Below are positions 1 through 6,137 of a stretch of 23,721 nucleotides of DNA, in pieces. The number at the start of each line of letters is the position of its first letter. The stretch's first letter is position 1. Made by a program: the position numbers and the translations under genes. The DNA lies in contig CAZWDS010000047.1 in assembly GCA_964632495.1 (NCBI GenBank), positions 1-23,721 on the forward strand, read 5' to 3'. The DNA comes from CALKXV01 sp964632495. Lineage in GTDB: Bacteria > Pseudomonadota > Alphaproteobacteria > Rhodobacterales > Rhodobacteraceae. The notes beneath the pieces are model-generated. The model made no database searches, was not told the origin of the DNA, and saw only the letters and a list, made by a program, of their open reading frames with translations.

Positions 1-2
1 CT

Positions 3-25
3 CCCGGGCGGTTTTTTTTTTTTTT
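3..25 (+). terminator. possible truncated intrinsic terminator at window edge
   Basis: The window opens with a G/C-rich stretch (CCCGGGCGG) followed directly by a run of 14 T. This is what the 3' arm and U-tract of a rho-independent terminator look like, with the 5' arm lying outside the window. It would serve an upstream plus-strand gene that is not visible here. The missing half of the stem means this cannot be confirmed. Confidence 0.4.
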
Positions 26-57
26 ACGGCCCGCCGCTTGGGGGGGGGCTATCCAGT

Positions 58-119
58 GGGGAGGCTCTGCCTCCCCAGACCCCTCCGAAGTATTTTTGGC
101 AAGAGGAAAGCCTGAGGCG
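58..119 (+). repeat. dispersed intergenic repeat R1, copy 1
   Basis: An 8-bp stem (GGGGAGGC, loop TCT, GCCTCCCC, 58-76) is followed by GAAGTATTTTT-GGCAAGAGGAA (87-108) and a weaker tail (AGCCTGAGGCG). The same arrangement recurs at 11911-11977: a stem with loop TCT, GAAGTATTTT, GGCAAGAGGAA, and a similar tail (GGTCTGTGGCG). Stem, core and tail are all shared, so this is a repeat rather than chance. The copy runs up to the GTG start of the acetyltransferase and contains its likely ribosome binding site. I cannot name the family. Confidence 0.65.
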
Positions 120-604
120 TGACGGTCGACATTCGTGACGTTGATCCGGCCCGTGACAGCGATGCTGTTTGGTCGATGTTGGAGCCGGTGTTTCGTGCCG
201 GGGATACCTATGCGGTGGACCCGATGATGTCGCGGGAAGCGGCTCTGGACTATTGGTTTGCCGAACGGGCTTATCTGGCCGAGGCGGATGGAACGGCGGT
301 TGGCACATTCTATATCAAGGCGAATCAGGCCGGTGGTGGGGCCCACGTGTGCAACTGCGGGTATGTGACGGCGCGTGGGGCTGAAGGCAAAGGTGTGGCG
401 CGCAGGATGCTGGCGTTTTCGCTGGATGAGGCCAAGGTTCTTGGGTTTGAGGCCATGCAGTTCAATTTTGTTTTGGCCAACAATCTGCGGGCGGTCGCGA
501 CTTGGGAGCGCGCCGGGTTTGGCGTGATTGGTCGGATTCCGAAGGCGTTTAAGCTGAGCGCGGGCGTTTATACCGATGCGCTGATCATGCACCGGTTTTT
601 GTAA
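119..604 (+). CDS. GNAT family N-acetyltransferase
   Basis: A 161-residue protein with the GNAT fold, which transfers an acetyl group from acetyl-CoA to an amine; the substrate is not predictable. The acetyl-CoA pyrophosphate loop (motif A) is visible around residues 80-98, with VTARGAEGKGVARRML following the core strand. It is followed by a motif B-like region, FNFVLANNLRAVATWERAGF (residues 115-134), where Asn and the helix resemble small-molecule or peptide acetyltransferases. There is no signal peptide, so it should be cytoplasmic. The start is GTG at 119; GAGGAAAG about 10 bases upstream is a usable ribosome binding site but belongs to repeat R1, so the start is somewhat uncertain. It stands 83 bases before the ClpP-like gene and may or may not be cotranscribed. 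Confidence 0.88.
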   Translation: MTVDIRDVDPARDSDAVWSMLEPVFRAGDTYAVDPMMSREAALDYWFAERAYLAEADGTAVGTFYIKANQAGGGAHVCNCGYVTARGAEGKGVARRMLAFSLDEAKVLGFEAMQFNFVLANNLRAVATWERAGFGVIGRIPKAFKLSAGVYTDALIMHRFL

Positions 605-687
605 GCGCAACGGTTTCTTAAACCCCCCTTGTCATTCCCTGCCCCAGACCCGACATTCCGGGAAACGGATTTGAGGAGCAGCCAGAC

Positions 688-1272
688 ATGGCCGACGACA
701 AGAAAGACGACGACAAGAAGGAAGACGTAGGCCCGAAGGCGGGTGAGTTGTTCTTCAAATCGCGCACGGTTCTGGTGACCGGCGGGATCGACGACAAGCT
801 GGCTGCGAAAGTGACCACGCAGCTGATCGCTTTGGCTGAAGACAGCGACGATCCGATCGACATTTTCATCTCGTCCCCCGGTGGCCACGTGGAATCGGGC
901 GACATGGTGCATGACATGATCAAGTTCATCACACCCGAGGTGCGTTGCATCGGATCGGGTTGGGTGGCGTCTGCCGGGGCTTTGATCTTTATCGGGGCCA
1001 AGAAAGAGAACCGGTTTTGTTTGCCGAACACGCGGTTCTTGTTGCATGAACCGCGCGGGGGCATTGGCGGGTCCGTGTCGGACATGAAAATTCAGGCCGA
1101 GCAAATCCGCATTATGCGCGAGCGGTTTCACACGATGTTTGCGGATGCCACAGGACAGACTGCCAAGAAGATTGCAGCCGACATGGATCGGGATTTCTGG
1201 CTGACCACGGATGAGGCTTTGGACTATGGCTTGTTGGGCAAGGTGATCACCTCTGCCGCCGAGTTGAAGTAG
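688..1272 (+). CDS. divergent ClpP-like serine peptidase (Clp protease proteolytic subunit family)
   Basis: A 194-residue protein of the ClpP/crotonase fold. The catalytic triad can be read in order: Ser95 in GWVASAGALI, His120 in LLHEP and Asp169 in MDRDFW, at almost the same spacing as E. coli ClpP (97, 122, 171). The oxyanion SPGGHVESGD segment is at 63-72. It lacks the usual ClpP N-terminus (YDIYSRLLK-type axial region); instead it has a charged leader of Asp, Lys and Glu (residues 3-13) and then FFKSRTVLVTG. This makes it a paralogue rather than the housekeeping ClpP. The start ATG at 688 is preceded by GAGGAG. Its stop (TAG, 1270-1272) overlaps the next gene's GTG by one base, so translation is probably coupled. 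Partner ATPase unknown; clpA lies 17 kb away in this window. Confidence 0.88.
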   Translation: MADDKKDDDKKEDVGPKAGELFFKSRTVLVTGGIDDKLAAKVTTQLIALAEDSDDPIDIFISSPGGHVESGDMVHDMIKFITPEVRCIGSGWVASAGALIFIGAKKENRFCLPNTRFLLHEPRGGIGGSVSDMKIQAEQIRIMRERFHTMFADATGQTAKKIAADMDRDFWLTTDEALDYGLLGKVITSAAELK

Positions 1273-1973
1273 TGGCTGAACGCAAGCTTTATGCCGTTCT
1301 GATCGATGCGGATAACATCCCTGCGAAGTTCGCAGGGGCCATCCTGAAAGAGATCACCACCTTCGGAGAACCCGCCTTGCGGCGGGTTTACGGGGATTGG
1401 TCTTCGGGCCGGTTGAAGAACTGGACGGACAAAGTGCGCGAATTGGGTTTGGTTGCCCATCAGGAAAGCGCCAATACTGTTGGCAAGAACGCCAGTGACA
1501 TCGGGCTGGTCATTGATGCGATGGATATTTTGCACACCGGCCGGTTTGACGGGTTTGTTTTGGTGTCGTCGGACAGTGACTTCACGGCATTGGCCAACCG
1601 GGTGCGCGAACAGGGCATGGATGTGATTGGTGTTGGCGAAGCGAAGGCACCCGAGAGCTTGCGCAACGTTTGCAATCGCTTTGTGCTGATCGAAAACATC
1701 GTGGACGAGCCTGCTCCGTCGGAAAAAGGCACCACGTCGCAAAAGCGCAGTCCGACCGAGGCGATCCCTTTGATTATTCGTGCGATGGACAAGATCAACA
1801 CTGACGACGAGTGGTACACTCTTGGTCAGTTGGGGCAATACATCACGCGGGACAATCCGGATTTTGATCATCGGACCTATGGCAAGAAAAAGCTGAGCGA
1901 TCTGATCGAAGGCTTGCAAAGGTTTGAGACGAAGAAGATCGGCAATCAGTTGAATGTGCGCCGGGTGGACTAA
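1272..1973 (+). CDS. NYN domain (LabA/DUF88) plus OST-HTH/LOTUS protein, putative RNase
   Basis: A 233-residue protein with two recognisable parts. Residues 6-142 form an NYN (PIN-like) nuclease domain with the acidic residues expected for metal binding: D12 and D14 with N15 (LIDADNIP), D76/D82 after GKNASD, and D101/D103 in VSSDSDF. Residues about 163-231 form an OST-HTH (LOTUS) domain (TEAIPLIIRAMD...GKKKLSDLIEGL), an RNA-binding winged helix often attached to NYN domains. By family it should be a cytoplasmic RNA-binding or RNA-cleaving protein; its target is unknown. The GTG start at 1272 shares a base with the stop of the ClpP-like gene, which argues for coupled expression. It converges on the RraA-family gene across 25 bases. 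Confidence 0.88.
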   Translation: MAERKLYAVLIDADNIPAKFAGAILKEITTFGEPALRRVYGDWSSGRLKNWTDKVRELGLVAHQESANTVGKNASDIGLVIDAMDILHTGRFDGFVLVSSDSDFTALANRVREQGMDVIGVGEAKAPESLRNVCNRFVLIENIVDEPAPSEKGTTSQKRSPTEAIPLIIRAMDKINTDDEWYTLGQLGQYITRDNPDFDHRTYGKKKLSDLIEGLQRFETKKIGNQLNVRRVD

Positions 1974-1998
1974 CGCGCGGCCTATCTTGCGGGTTTGC

Positions 1999-2700
1999 TT
2001 AGTCTTTTAGAACCACTGTCTGCTCGCTGTTCAGCAAATCCTCTACCCACTGGGGGCGTTTCAGGCCATCGGCCACTTTGGCGTCCAGCTCTGTTTCCAA
2101 GGCAAGAATCTGGGGCAACTTGGCGATGACGTCGTCCAGCCTTTCGAACGGGACAATCACGACACCGTCCTGATCCGCGATGATCATGTCTCCGGTTTCC
2201 ACCTCTTGTCCGCCGATCTGGATCGGAAAACCAACTGTGCCCGGTCCGGACTTTTGCGGTGTCGCGGGGGTAAGGCCCGTGCACCAGATCGGCAGGCCGA
2301 CAGCAACGATGCCTTCATAGTCGCGCACCGGGCCGTCGGTGACAAAGCCCGCGCCACCGTTGTTCTTCATCATTGCGGCCAAGCGATCCCCTGCCGCAGC
2401 ACAGCCTTGATGATTGGCGAAGGCGGACACAACGATGTCGCCGGGTTGCACATAATTGAGCGCCGCGAATGTCGCCAAAACATCAGCAGGGCCGCAATCG
2501 ACGGTCAGGGCGGGCCCCGCAGCTTTGCAGATCATATCGCGACCACCGCCAACCTGCTGAATGTGGCGTGACAAGGCACCGCCGCCCATCAGCGCATCAA
2601 CGACAAATCCCGTCGGCACATCCATGAATGCCGCGATTTGAGCGTCGGTTGGTCGCCGCATCGGTGTTTTGACGGTCAAGGTCGGTGGAGCTTCGATCAT
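1999..2700 (-). CDS. RraA family protein (aldolase/RNase E inhibitor-like fold)
   Basis: A 233-residue RraA-fold protein. The family signature is clear: GDRLA (104-108), then FVTDGPVRD (119-127) with Arg126-Asp127, equivalent to the catalytic Arg-Asp of HMG/CHA aldolases, then VGFPIQIGG and GDMIIADQDGVVIVP (170-184). Members include 4-hydroxy-4-methyl-2-oxoglutarate/oxaloacetate lyases and the RNase E regulator RraA; many are misnamed demethylmenaquinone methyltransferase. Presence of both Arg and Asp favours the lyase type, but the substrate is not determined. I chose the ATG at 2700; a TTG nine bases upstream (2709) is in frame and cannot be excluded. It lies 82 bases downstream of the TetR gene on the same strand, suggesting that the regulator controls it or shares its transcript. 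Confidence 0.85.
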   Translation of the reverse strand: MIEAPPTLTVKTPMRRPTDAQIAAFMDVPTGFVVDALMGGGALSRHIQQVGGGRDMICKAAGPALTVDCGPADVLATFAALNYVQPGDIVVSAFANHQGCAAAGDRLAAMMKNNGGAGFVTDGPVRDYEGIVAVGLPIWCTGLTPATPQKSGPGTVGFPIQIGGQEVETGDMIIADQDGVVIVPFERLDDVIAKLPQILALETELDAKVADGLKRPQWVEDLLNSEQTVVLKD

Positions 2701-2710
2701 TTTTTGCAAT

Positions 2711-2749
2711 CCATTTCAAATCGATTTTTCCAAAGGTCGACCATTTCAA
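2711..2749. repeat. paired CCATTTCAA direct repeat upstream of the RraA-family gene
   Basis: CCATTTCAA occurs at 2711-2719 and again at 2741-2749, exactly 30 bases apart (about three helical turns), inside the 82-base leader of the RraA-family gene. A GGTCGACC palindrome sits just between them (2735-2742). Spaced direct repeats in a promoter are typical of a binding site for a dimeric regulator, but I cannot assign one. Confidence 0.35.
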
Positions 2750-2782
2750 GATGGACCGCAATGCGCGTTGTTTCACCGCCGC

Positions 2783-3406
2783 CTATCTGCGGACTTCGTA
2801 TTTGCACAGAAACAAATCGACAGCCCCAGCGACGACGCGTTCAATTTCGGCTGTGCTTGGACGCTCGCGCAGCCCGATGGCCATTTGCAAATGCAGACCG
2901 GCCTTGCACAACTCGGGAAATTGATCGGCGGCCAGATCAAGATCATCGATCTGCAATTTGCCGTCATCCACGCCTTTTTGCAGGAAGGCCTTTAAAATCT
3001 CACGCACACGAGCCGGACCTGCCTGATAAAACTCGCGCCCGACTTCGGGGAACCGTTGGCTTTCTCCGACCACGATGCGGTAGACCTGCATGCCCACATC
3101 CGACAAAAAGAACCCGGACATCCGCGTGGCGGCTTTGGTCAGACCCTCACGCAAATCACCTGAGGCTTCCACCTGCGCCACGGCCGCATCCGATTGCGCC
3201 TGACATTCGATCTTGGCGACTTCAAGAAACAACAGTCTTTTATCGGGGAAATAGCTATACAACGTCGCCTTTGACACGCCCGCTTCGCGCACGATGTCAT
3301 CGACACTGGCCCCTTCGAAGCCATCCCGCATGAACACCGTTCTGGCGCCTTCCAAAACTTGCGACCACTTGCGGCCTTGCTTCACAACGGGTTGAGGGGC
3401 GTTCAT
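2783..3406 (-). CDS. TetR/AcrR family transcriptional regulator (AefR-like C-terminus)
   Basis: A 207-residue regulator. The N-terminal TetR DNA-binding domain covers residues about 12-60: the sequence from ILEGARTVF-like helix 1 (here VLEGARTVFMRDGFEGASVDDI) to the recognition helix VSKATLYSYFPDK (44-56) is canonical. The C-terminal ligand domain contains VVGESQRFPEVGREFYQAGP (112-131), the hallmark of AefR-type members; the ligand is unknown. The start is the ATG at 3406, because AAAGG sits 6 bases upstream; the frame is open further up to 3493, but that would put the start inside the mbfA control region. It diverges from mbfA (116-base gap) and precedes the RraA-family gene on the same strand, so either neighbour could be its target. 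Confidence 0.88.
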   Translation of the reverse strand: MNAPQPVVKQGRKWSQVLEGARTVFMRDGFEGASVDDIVREAGVSKATLYSYFPDKRLLFLEVAKIECQAQSDAAVAQVEASGDLREGLTKAATRMSGFFLSDVGMQVYRIVVGESQRFPEVGREFYQAGPARVREILKAFLQKGVDDGKLQIDDLDLAADQFPELCKAGLHLQMAIGLRERPSTAEIERVVAGAVDLFLCKYEVRR

Positions 3407-3493
3407 GGTTACCTTTCGATCTTTGTTCGAATATAAACGATCCAGTTCAGTTTTTTCAAGTTGGGGCTTGCGGCGCGGAGATTCAAGGCCCAT

Positions 3494-3510
3494 TTTAGAA
3501 CCGTTCTAAA
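3494..3510 (+). promoter_or_regulatory. Irr-type iron control element (ICE box) of mbfA
   Basis: TTTAGAAC-C-GTTCTAAA is a perfect 8-bp inverted repeat around a single base, 12 bases before the mbfA start. It matches the iron control element described for the haem-responsive regulator Irr in alphaproteobacteria (TTTAGAA-N3-TTCTAAA), and mbfA is a classic Irr target there. The last three A residues of the box are also part of the ribosome binding site (AAAGGAG, 3508-3514), so Irr bound here would block transcription start or early elongation. The site match is seen directly; binding by Irr is inferred. Confidence 0.8.
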
Positions 3511-3522
3511 GGAGAGACTGGC

Positions 3523-4497
3523 ATGCTGAGCCGTGACCGAAGACGCAGTTTTCAGGATCTAAACGAGCAAGACATCCTGGCTTTGGCGATTTCGTCCGAA
3601 GAAGACGATGCGCGCATTTACCGAACCTATGCGGATCGTTTGCGGGAAGAATTTCCATCTTCGGCGGCGGTGTTCGATGGTATGGCCGCTGAAGAAGACG
3701 AACATCGCAGGATGTTGATTGACCTTCATCAAAAGCGCTTTGGTGACCGCATTCCGCTGCTGCGACGCGAACATGTGAGGGGATACTACTCACGCAATCC
3801 AGTATGGCTGGTCGAAAACCTTGGTCTAGACCGGATGCGCAGCGAAGCGCGCGCGATGGAGCAAGCCGCAGCCCGCTTCTACGAACTGGCGGCCGCGCGC
3901 GCGGAAGATGCGGCAACGCGCAAACTATTGGGTGATCTGGCGGCAGCGGAAGCTGGCCACGACATGGCTGCGCGCAACCTTGTTGATAAACATCTGAGTT
4001 CCGACGCCAAAGAAGACGAAGACGAAAAGGCACACCGCCAGTTTGTGTTGACCTGGGTGCAGCCAGGTTTGGCGGGGCTGATGGATGGATCCGTGTCTAC
4101 GCTGGCCCCGATATTTGCGGCGGCCTTTGCAACTGGCGACACGTGGAACACCTTCTTGATCGGTTTGGCAGCCTCGGTTGGTGCAGGTATATCCATGGGC
4201 TTTACAGAAGCCGCCTCGGACGACGGCCAAATTTCAGGTCGCGGATCGCCCATAAAACGAGGCATAGCTTCGGGCGTGATGACCACTGTAGGCGGGTTGG
4301 GCCACGCGTTGCCCTATCTGATCTCGGACTTCTGGACCGCAACGACGATCGCCATCGTTGTTGTCTTCATCGAGCTTTGGGCCATCGCATGGATCCAAAG
4401 CCGTTATATGGAAACGCCCTTCTTTCGGGCAACGTTGCAAGTTGTCATCGGGGGCGCCCTGGTCTTGGCAGCAGGCATTTTGATCGGCTCGGGATAG
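3523..4497 (+). CDS. mbfA: membrane-bound ferritin MbfA (erythrin-VIT1 iron exporter)
   Basis: A 324-residue fusion of a cytoplasmic ferritin-like four-helix bundle (about 12-155) and a VIT1/CCC1-type membrane domain (about 175-323). Di-iron ligands can be read: E26 or E27 in SSEEDDARIY, E58 with H61 in AEEDEH, E113 in MEQAAARFYE, and E143 with H146 in AAEAGH. The C-terminal half has about five hydrophobic segments, with the VIT signature PGLAGLMDGSVSTLAP (181-196) and a MGFTEAASD loop (225-233). The family exports or detoxifies iron at the inner membrane and protects against iron and peroxide stress. The ATG at 3523 has AGGAG 8 bases upstream. It is controlled by the Irr box described separately. 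It is followed by a 131-base head-to-head repeat that probably ends transcription. Confidence 0.93.
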   Translation: MLSRDRRRSFQDLNEQDILALAISSEEDDARIYRTYADRLREEFPSSAAVFDGMAAEEDEHRRMLIDLHQKRFGDRIPLLRREHVRGYYSRNPVWLVENLGLDRMRSEARAMEQAAARFYELAAARAEDAATRKLLGDLAAAEAGHDMAARNLVDKHLSSDAKEDEDEKAHRQFVLTWVQPGLAGLMDGSVSTLAPIFAAAFATGDTWNTFLIGLAASVGAGISMGFTEAASDDGQISGRGSPIKRGIASGVMTTVGGLGHALPYLISDFWTATTIAIVVVFIELWAIAWIQSRYMETPFFRATLQVVIGGALVLAAGILIGSG

Positions 4498-4504
4498 AGT
4501 CTTT

Positions 4505-4635
4505 GTTTTGCGCCGGGCTTTGCCCGTCGCGGTTGCGTATTTTGAAAGAGATGAAACCCAAAGCGGGCCTTCATTCATCTCTTTCATAAATACGCCCGCC
4601 GGAGGCACCGCGAATGCCGAAGGCAGGCGCAAAAC
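4505..4635. repeat. head-to-head pair of intergenic repeat R2 (MITE-like inverted structure), between convergent mbfA and phoH
   Basis: The whole 131 bases are an interrupted palindrome. Outer arms are GTTTTGCGCC (4505-4514) and GGCGCAAAAC (4626-4635). Inner arms are GCGTATTTT-GAAAGAGATGAA (4535-4555) and TTCATCTCTTTC-ATAAATACGC (4574-4595), with a 17-18 base loop. Each half has the same unit seen singly at 11983-12031 and 18404-18444: TTCATCTCTT, AAAATACGC, then a small GC hairpin. The left half carries CGGGC-TTT-GCCCG (4514-4526). It fills the gap between mbfA and phoH and could act as a bidirectional terminator. No coding sequence is present. Confidence 0.7.
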
Positions 4636-4656
4636 ATCATGCGCGCCGTCAGGCGC

Positions 4657-5676
4657 TCAGTTCTTTTGGAGTTGGCGTTCGGTTTCGGCTTCGTAGGCTT
4701 CAATGATGCGGGCCACCAGGGGATGGCGAACCACGTCTTTAGACGTGAAGTAGTTGAAGTCGATTTTTTCGATGTTGCCCAACAGACGTTCAGCATCTGC
4801 AAGGCCCGAGGGCACACCGCGCGGCAGGTCGATTTGGGTACGATCGCCTGTGATAACCATGCGGCTGCCTTCGCCCAAACGGGTCAGGAACATTTTCATC
4901 TGCATGGTCGTGGCGTTTTGCGCTTCGTCCAAAACCACGAAAGCATTGGACAATGTGCGGCCCCGCATAAAAGCTAGGGGCGCGATTTCGATGCGCTTTT
5001 CTTCGATCAGTTTGGCCAGTTGCTTGCCGGGCAGAAAATCGTCCAGCGCATCATAGAGCGGCTGCATGTAAGGGTCGACTTTATCTTTCATATCGCCAGG
5101 CAGGAAACCGAGGCGTTCGCCTGCCTCGACCGCTGGACGCGATAGAATGATACGGTCGACGTGGCCGCCAATAAACATATTCACGCCAACAGCCACCGCC
5201 AGATAGGTTTTGCCGGTACCCGCAGGGCCGATGCCGAAGGCCAATTCGTTTTCGAACAAAGACCGTACATAGGCTTTTTGCGCCTCCGTGCGCGGTTCGA
5301 TCAGCTTTTTGCGGGTCTTGATTTCAACCTTGCCGCCTTGGAACAGTTCCATCTGATCGGCGGTGGCGCTTTTGTCTGGGGTCGATCCCATGCGGATTTC
5401 GGCGTCGATATCCCCCGGCGTGATTTCACGTCCGGCTTCGAGGCGGGCATAGAGCGCTTCGAGAACCTCGCCGGCTTTAGCCGAGGCTGACGGGGCGCCG
5501 AACGCGACAAGTTGATTGCCTTGGTGCACGATCTGAACATCAAGCGCTTCCTCGATCTGGGCGAGGTTGCGGTTAAATTCTCCGAAAAGGTCGATGAGGA
5601 GCCGGTTGTCGGGAAACTCCAGCCGCGTTTCAAGAACATCATCAGATGATTTCGGCAGGCCTTGCGCGCTGGTCAA
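4657..5676 (-). CDS. phoH: PhoH family ATPase (YbeZ/PhoL type)
   Basis: A 339-residue PhoH protein of the YbeZ branch, an ATP-binding protein associated with RNA/ribosome maturation. An N-terminal KH-like region (17-60, LEFPDNRLLIDLFGEFNRNL) precedes the ATPase domain: Walker A GIGPAGTGKT (148-157), a switch segment LSRPAVEAGERLGFLPGD (178-195), Walker B FVVLDEAQNA (246-255) and the sensor MVITGDRTQ (273-281). There is no ATG near the N-terminus. I chose TTG at 5676 because GGGAG lies 9 bases upstream; an in-frame GTG at 5751 would add 25 unremarkable residues and has no better site. In many alphaproteobacteria phoH sits between miaB and ybeY; here miaB is upstream but ybeY does not follow. 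Confidence 0.92.
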   Translation of the reverse strand: MTSAQGLPKSSDDVLETRLEFPDNRLLIDLFGEFNRNLAQIEEALDVQIVHQGNQLVAFGAPSASAKAGEVLEALYARLEAGREITPGDIDAEIRMGSTPDKSATADQMELFQGGKVEIKTRKKLIEPRTEAQKAYVRSLFENELAFGIGPAGTGKTYLAVAVGVNMFIGGHVDRIILSRPAVEAGERLGFLPGDMKDKVDPYMQPLYDALDDFLPGKQLAKLIEEKRIEIAPLAFMRGRTLSNAFVVLDEAQNATTMQMKMFLTRLGEGSRMVITGDRTQIDLPRGVPSGLADAERLLGNIEKIDFNYFTSKDVVRHPLVARIIEAYEAETERQLQKN

Positions 5677-5756
5677 ATAGGGATACTCCCGTTTTCCAAT
5701 GTCCCCTGTGTCTATTGAATGCTGCCAAGGCTTGGCCCAAGACGCAAGCACATCTG

Positions 5757-5779
5757 GTGAAGTTTTACGAAAGCTTCAC
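5757..5779. promoter_or_regulatory. near-perfect palindrome between the pilin gene and phoH
   Basis: GTGAAG-TTTT-ACG-AAA-GCTTCAC forms a 10-bp inverted repeat with a single mismatch and a 3-base centre. On the minus strand it lies after the pilin stop (5834) and before phoH. There is no T-tract after it in the minus direction, so it reads more like an operator in the phoH promoter region than a terminator. No regulator can be named. Confidence 0.4.
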
Positions 5780-5833
5780 GTGATCTTGCGCACCCGGCCT
5801 CAAAAGCGGGCGCTTGCAAGTTTTTCTCGGCGT

Positions 5834-6031
5834 CTAGTACGTGCCGATGTCGCGAGCGGAAAGCTCTTCACCTGCTTTTTGGCCGAAGACTTGCACGCCG
5901 CCCGAGATCGAGGCCATCACAATAAAGATCATCCCAAGGATCCCGGCCAATAGAACGACCCAATCCACTGTGACTGCACCGTCTGTGTCGCGCCAAAAAC
6001 GACCAAGCCCCGATTTAATTTGTTGGAACAT
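5834..6031 (-). CDS. Flp-like type IVb mini-pilin
   Basis: A 65-residue protein with a short positively charged leader, then DTDGAVTVDWVVLLAGILGMIFIVMAS (residues 15-41). This is the type IVb (Flp/Tad) prepilin pattern: cleavage would follow Gly18, and Asp23 takes the place of the usual Glu at +5 of the mature protein. The hydrophobic helix would anchor it in the inner membrane or pack it in a pilus core. The start is the ATG at 6031, preceded by GGAG at a 7-base spacing; a TTG two codons earlier is not needed. No tad/cpa assembly genes are in the window. It sits alone between miaB and phoH, so it is either an orphan pilin or a small membrane protein borrowing the fold. Confidence 0.75.
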   Translation of the reverse strand: MFQQIKSGLGRFWRDTDGAVTVDWVVLLAGILGMIFIVMASISGGVQVFGQKAGEELSARDIGTY

Positions 6032-6137
6032 GTCCAAACTCCAATAATTTGCATCCTACTCCCGTCCCATAACCTTGCTAGTGCACGTTCTGTGCTGAAA
6101 TGAGGCAACGGCGCGGTTTCGTAGGGGCGAGTGTTTC

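Noticed and set aside
568..1131. Long open frame on the minus strand opposite the ClpP-like gene
   Set aside because: It is wholly antisense to a gene with a full catalytic triad, and its composition (Arg/His/Gln rich, no domain) is that of a shadow frame.
2638..3333. 231-residue plus-strand frame opposite the TetR gene
   Set aside because: Antisense to a clear TetR regulator, Arg/Pro/His-rich without domain.
3417..3440. Possible TetR self-operator ATC-TTTGTT...AAACGAT upstream of the TetR gene
   Set aside because: Only about half of the arm positions pair, which is below what I would accept as a palindrome.
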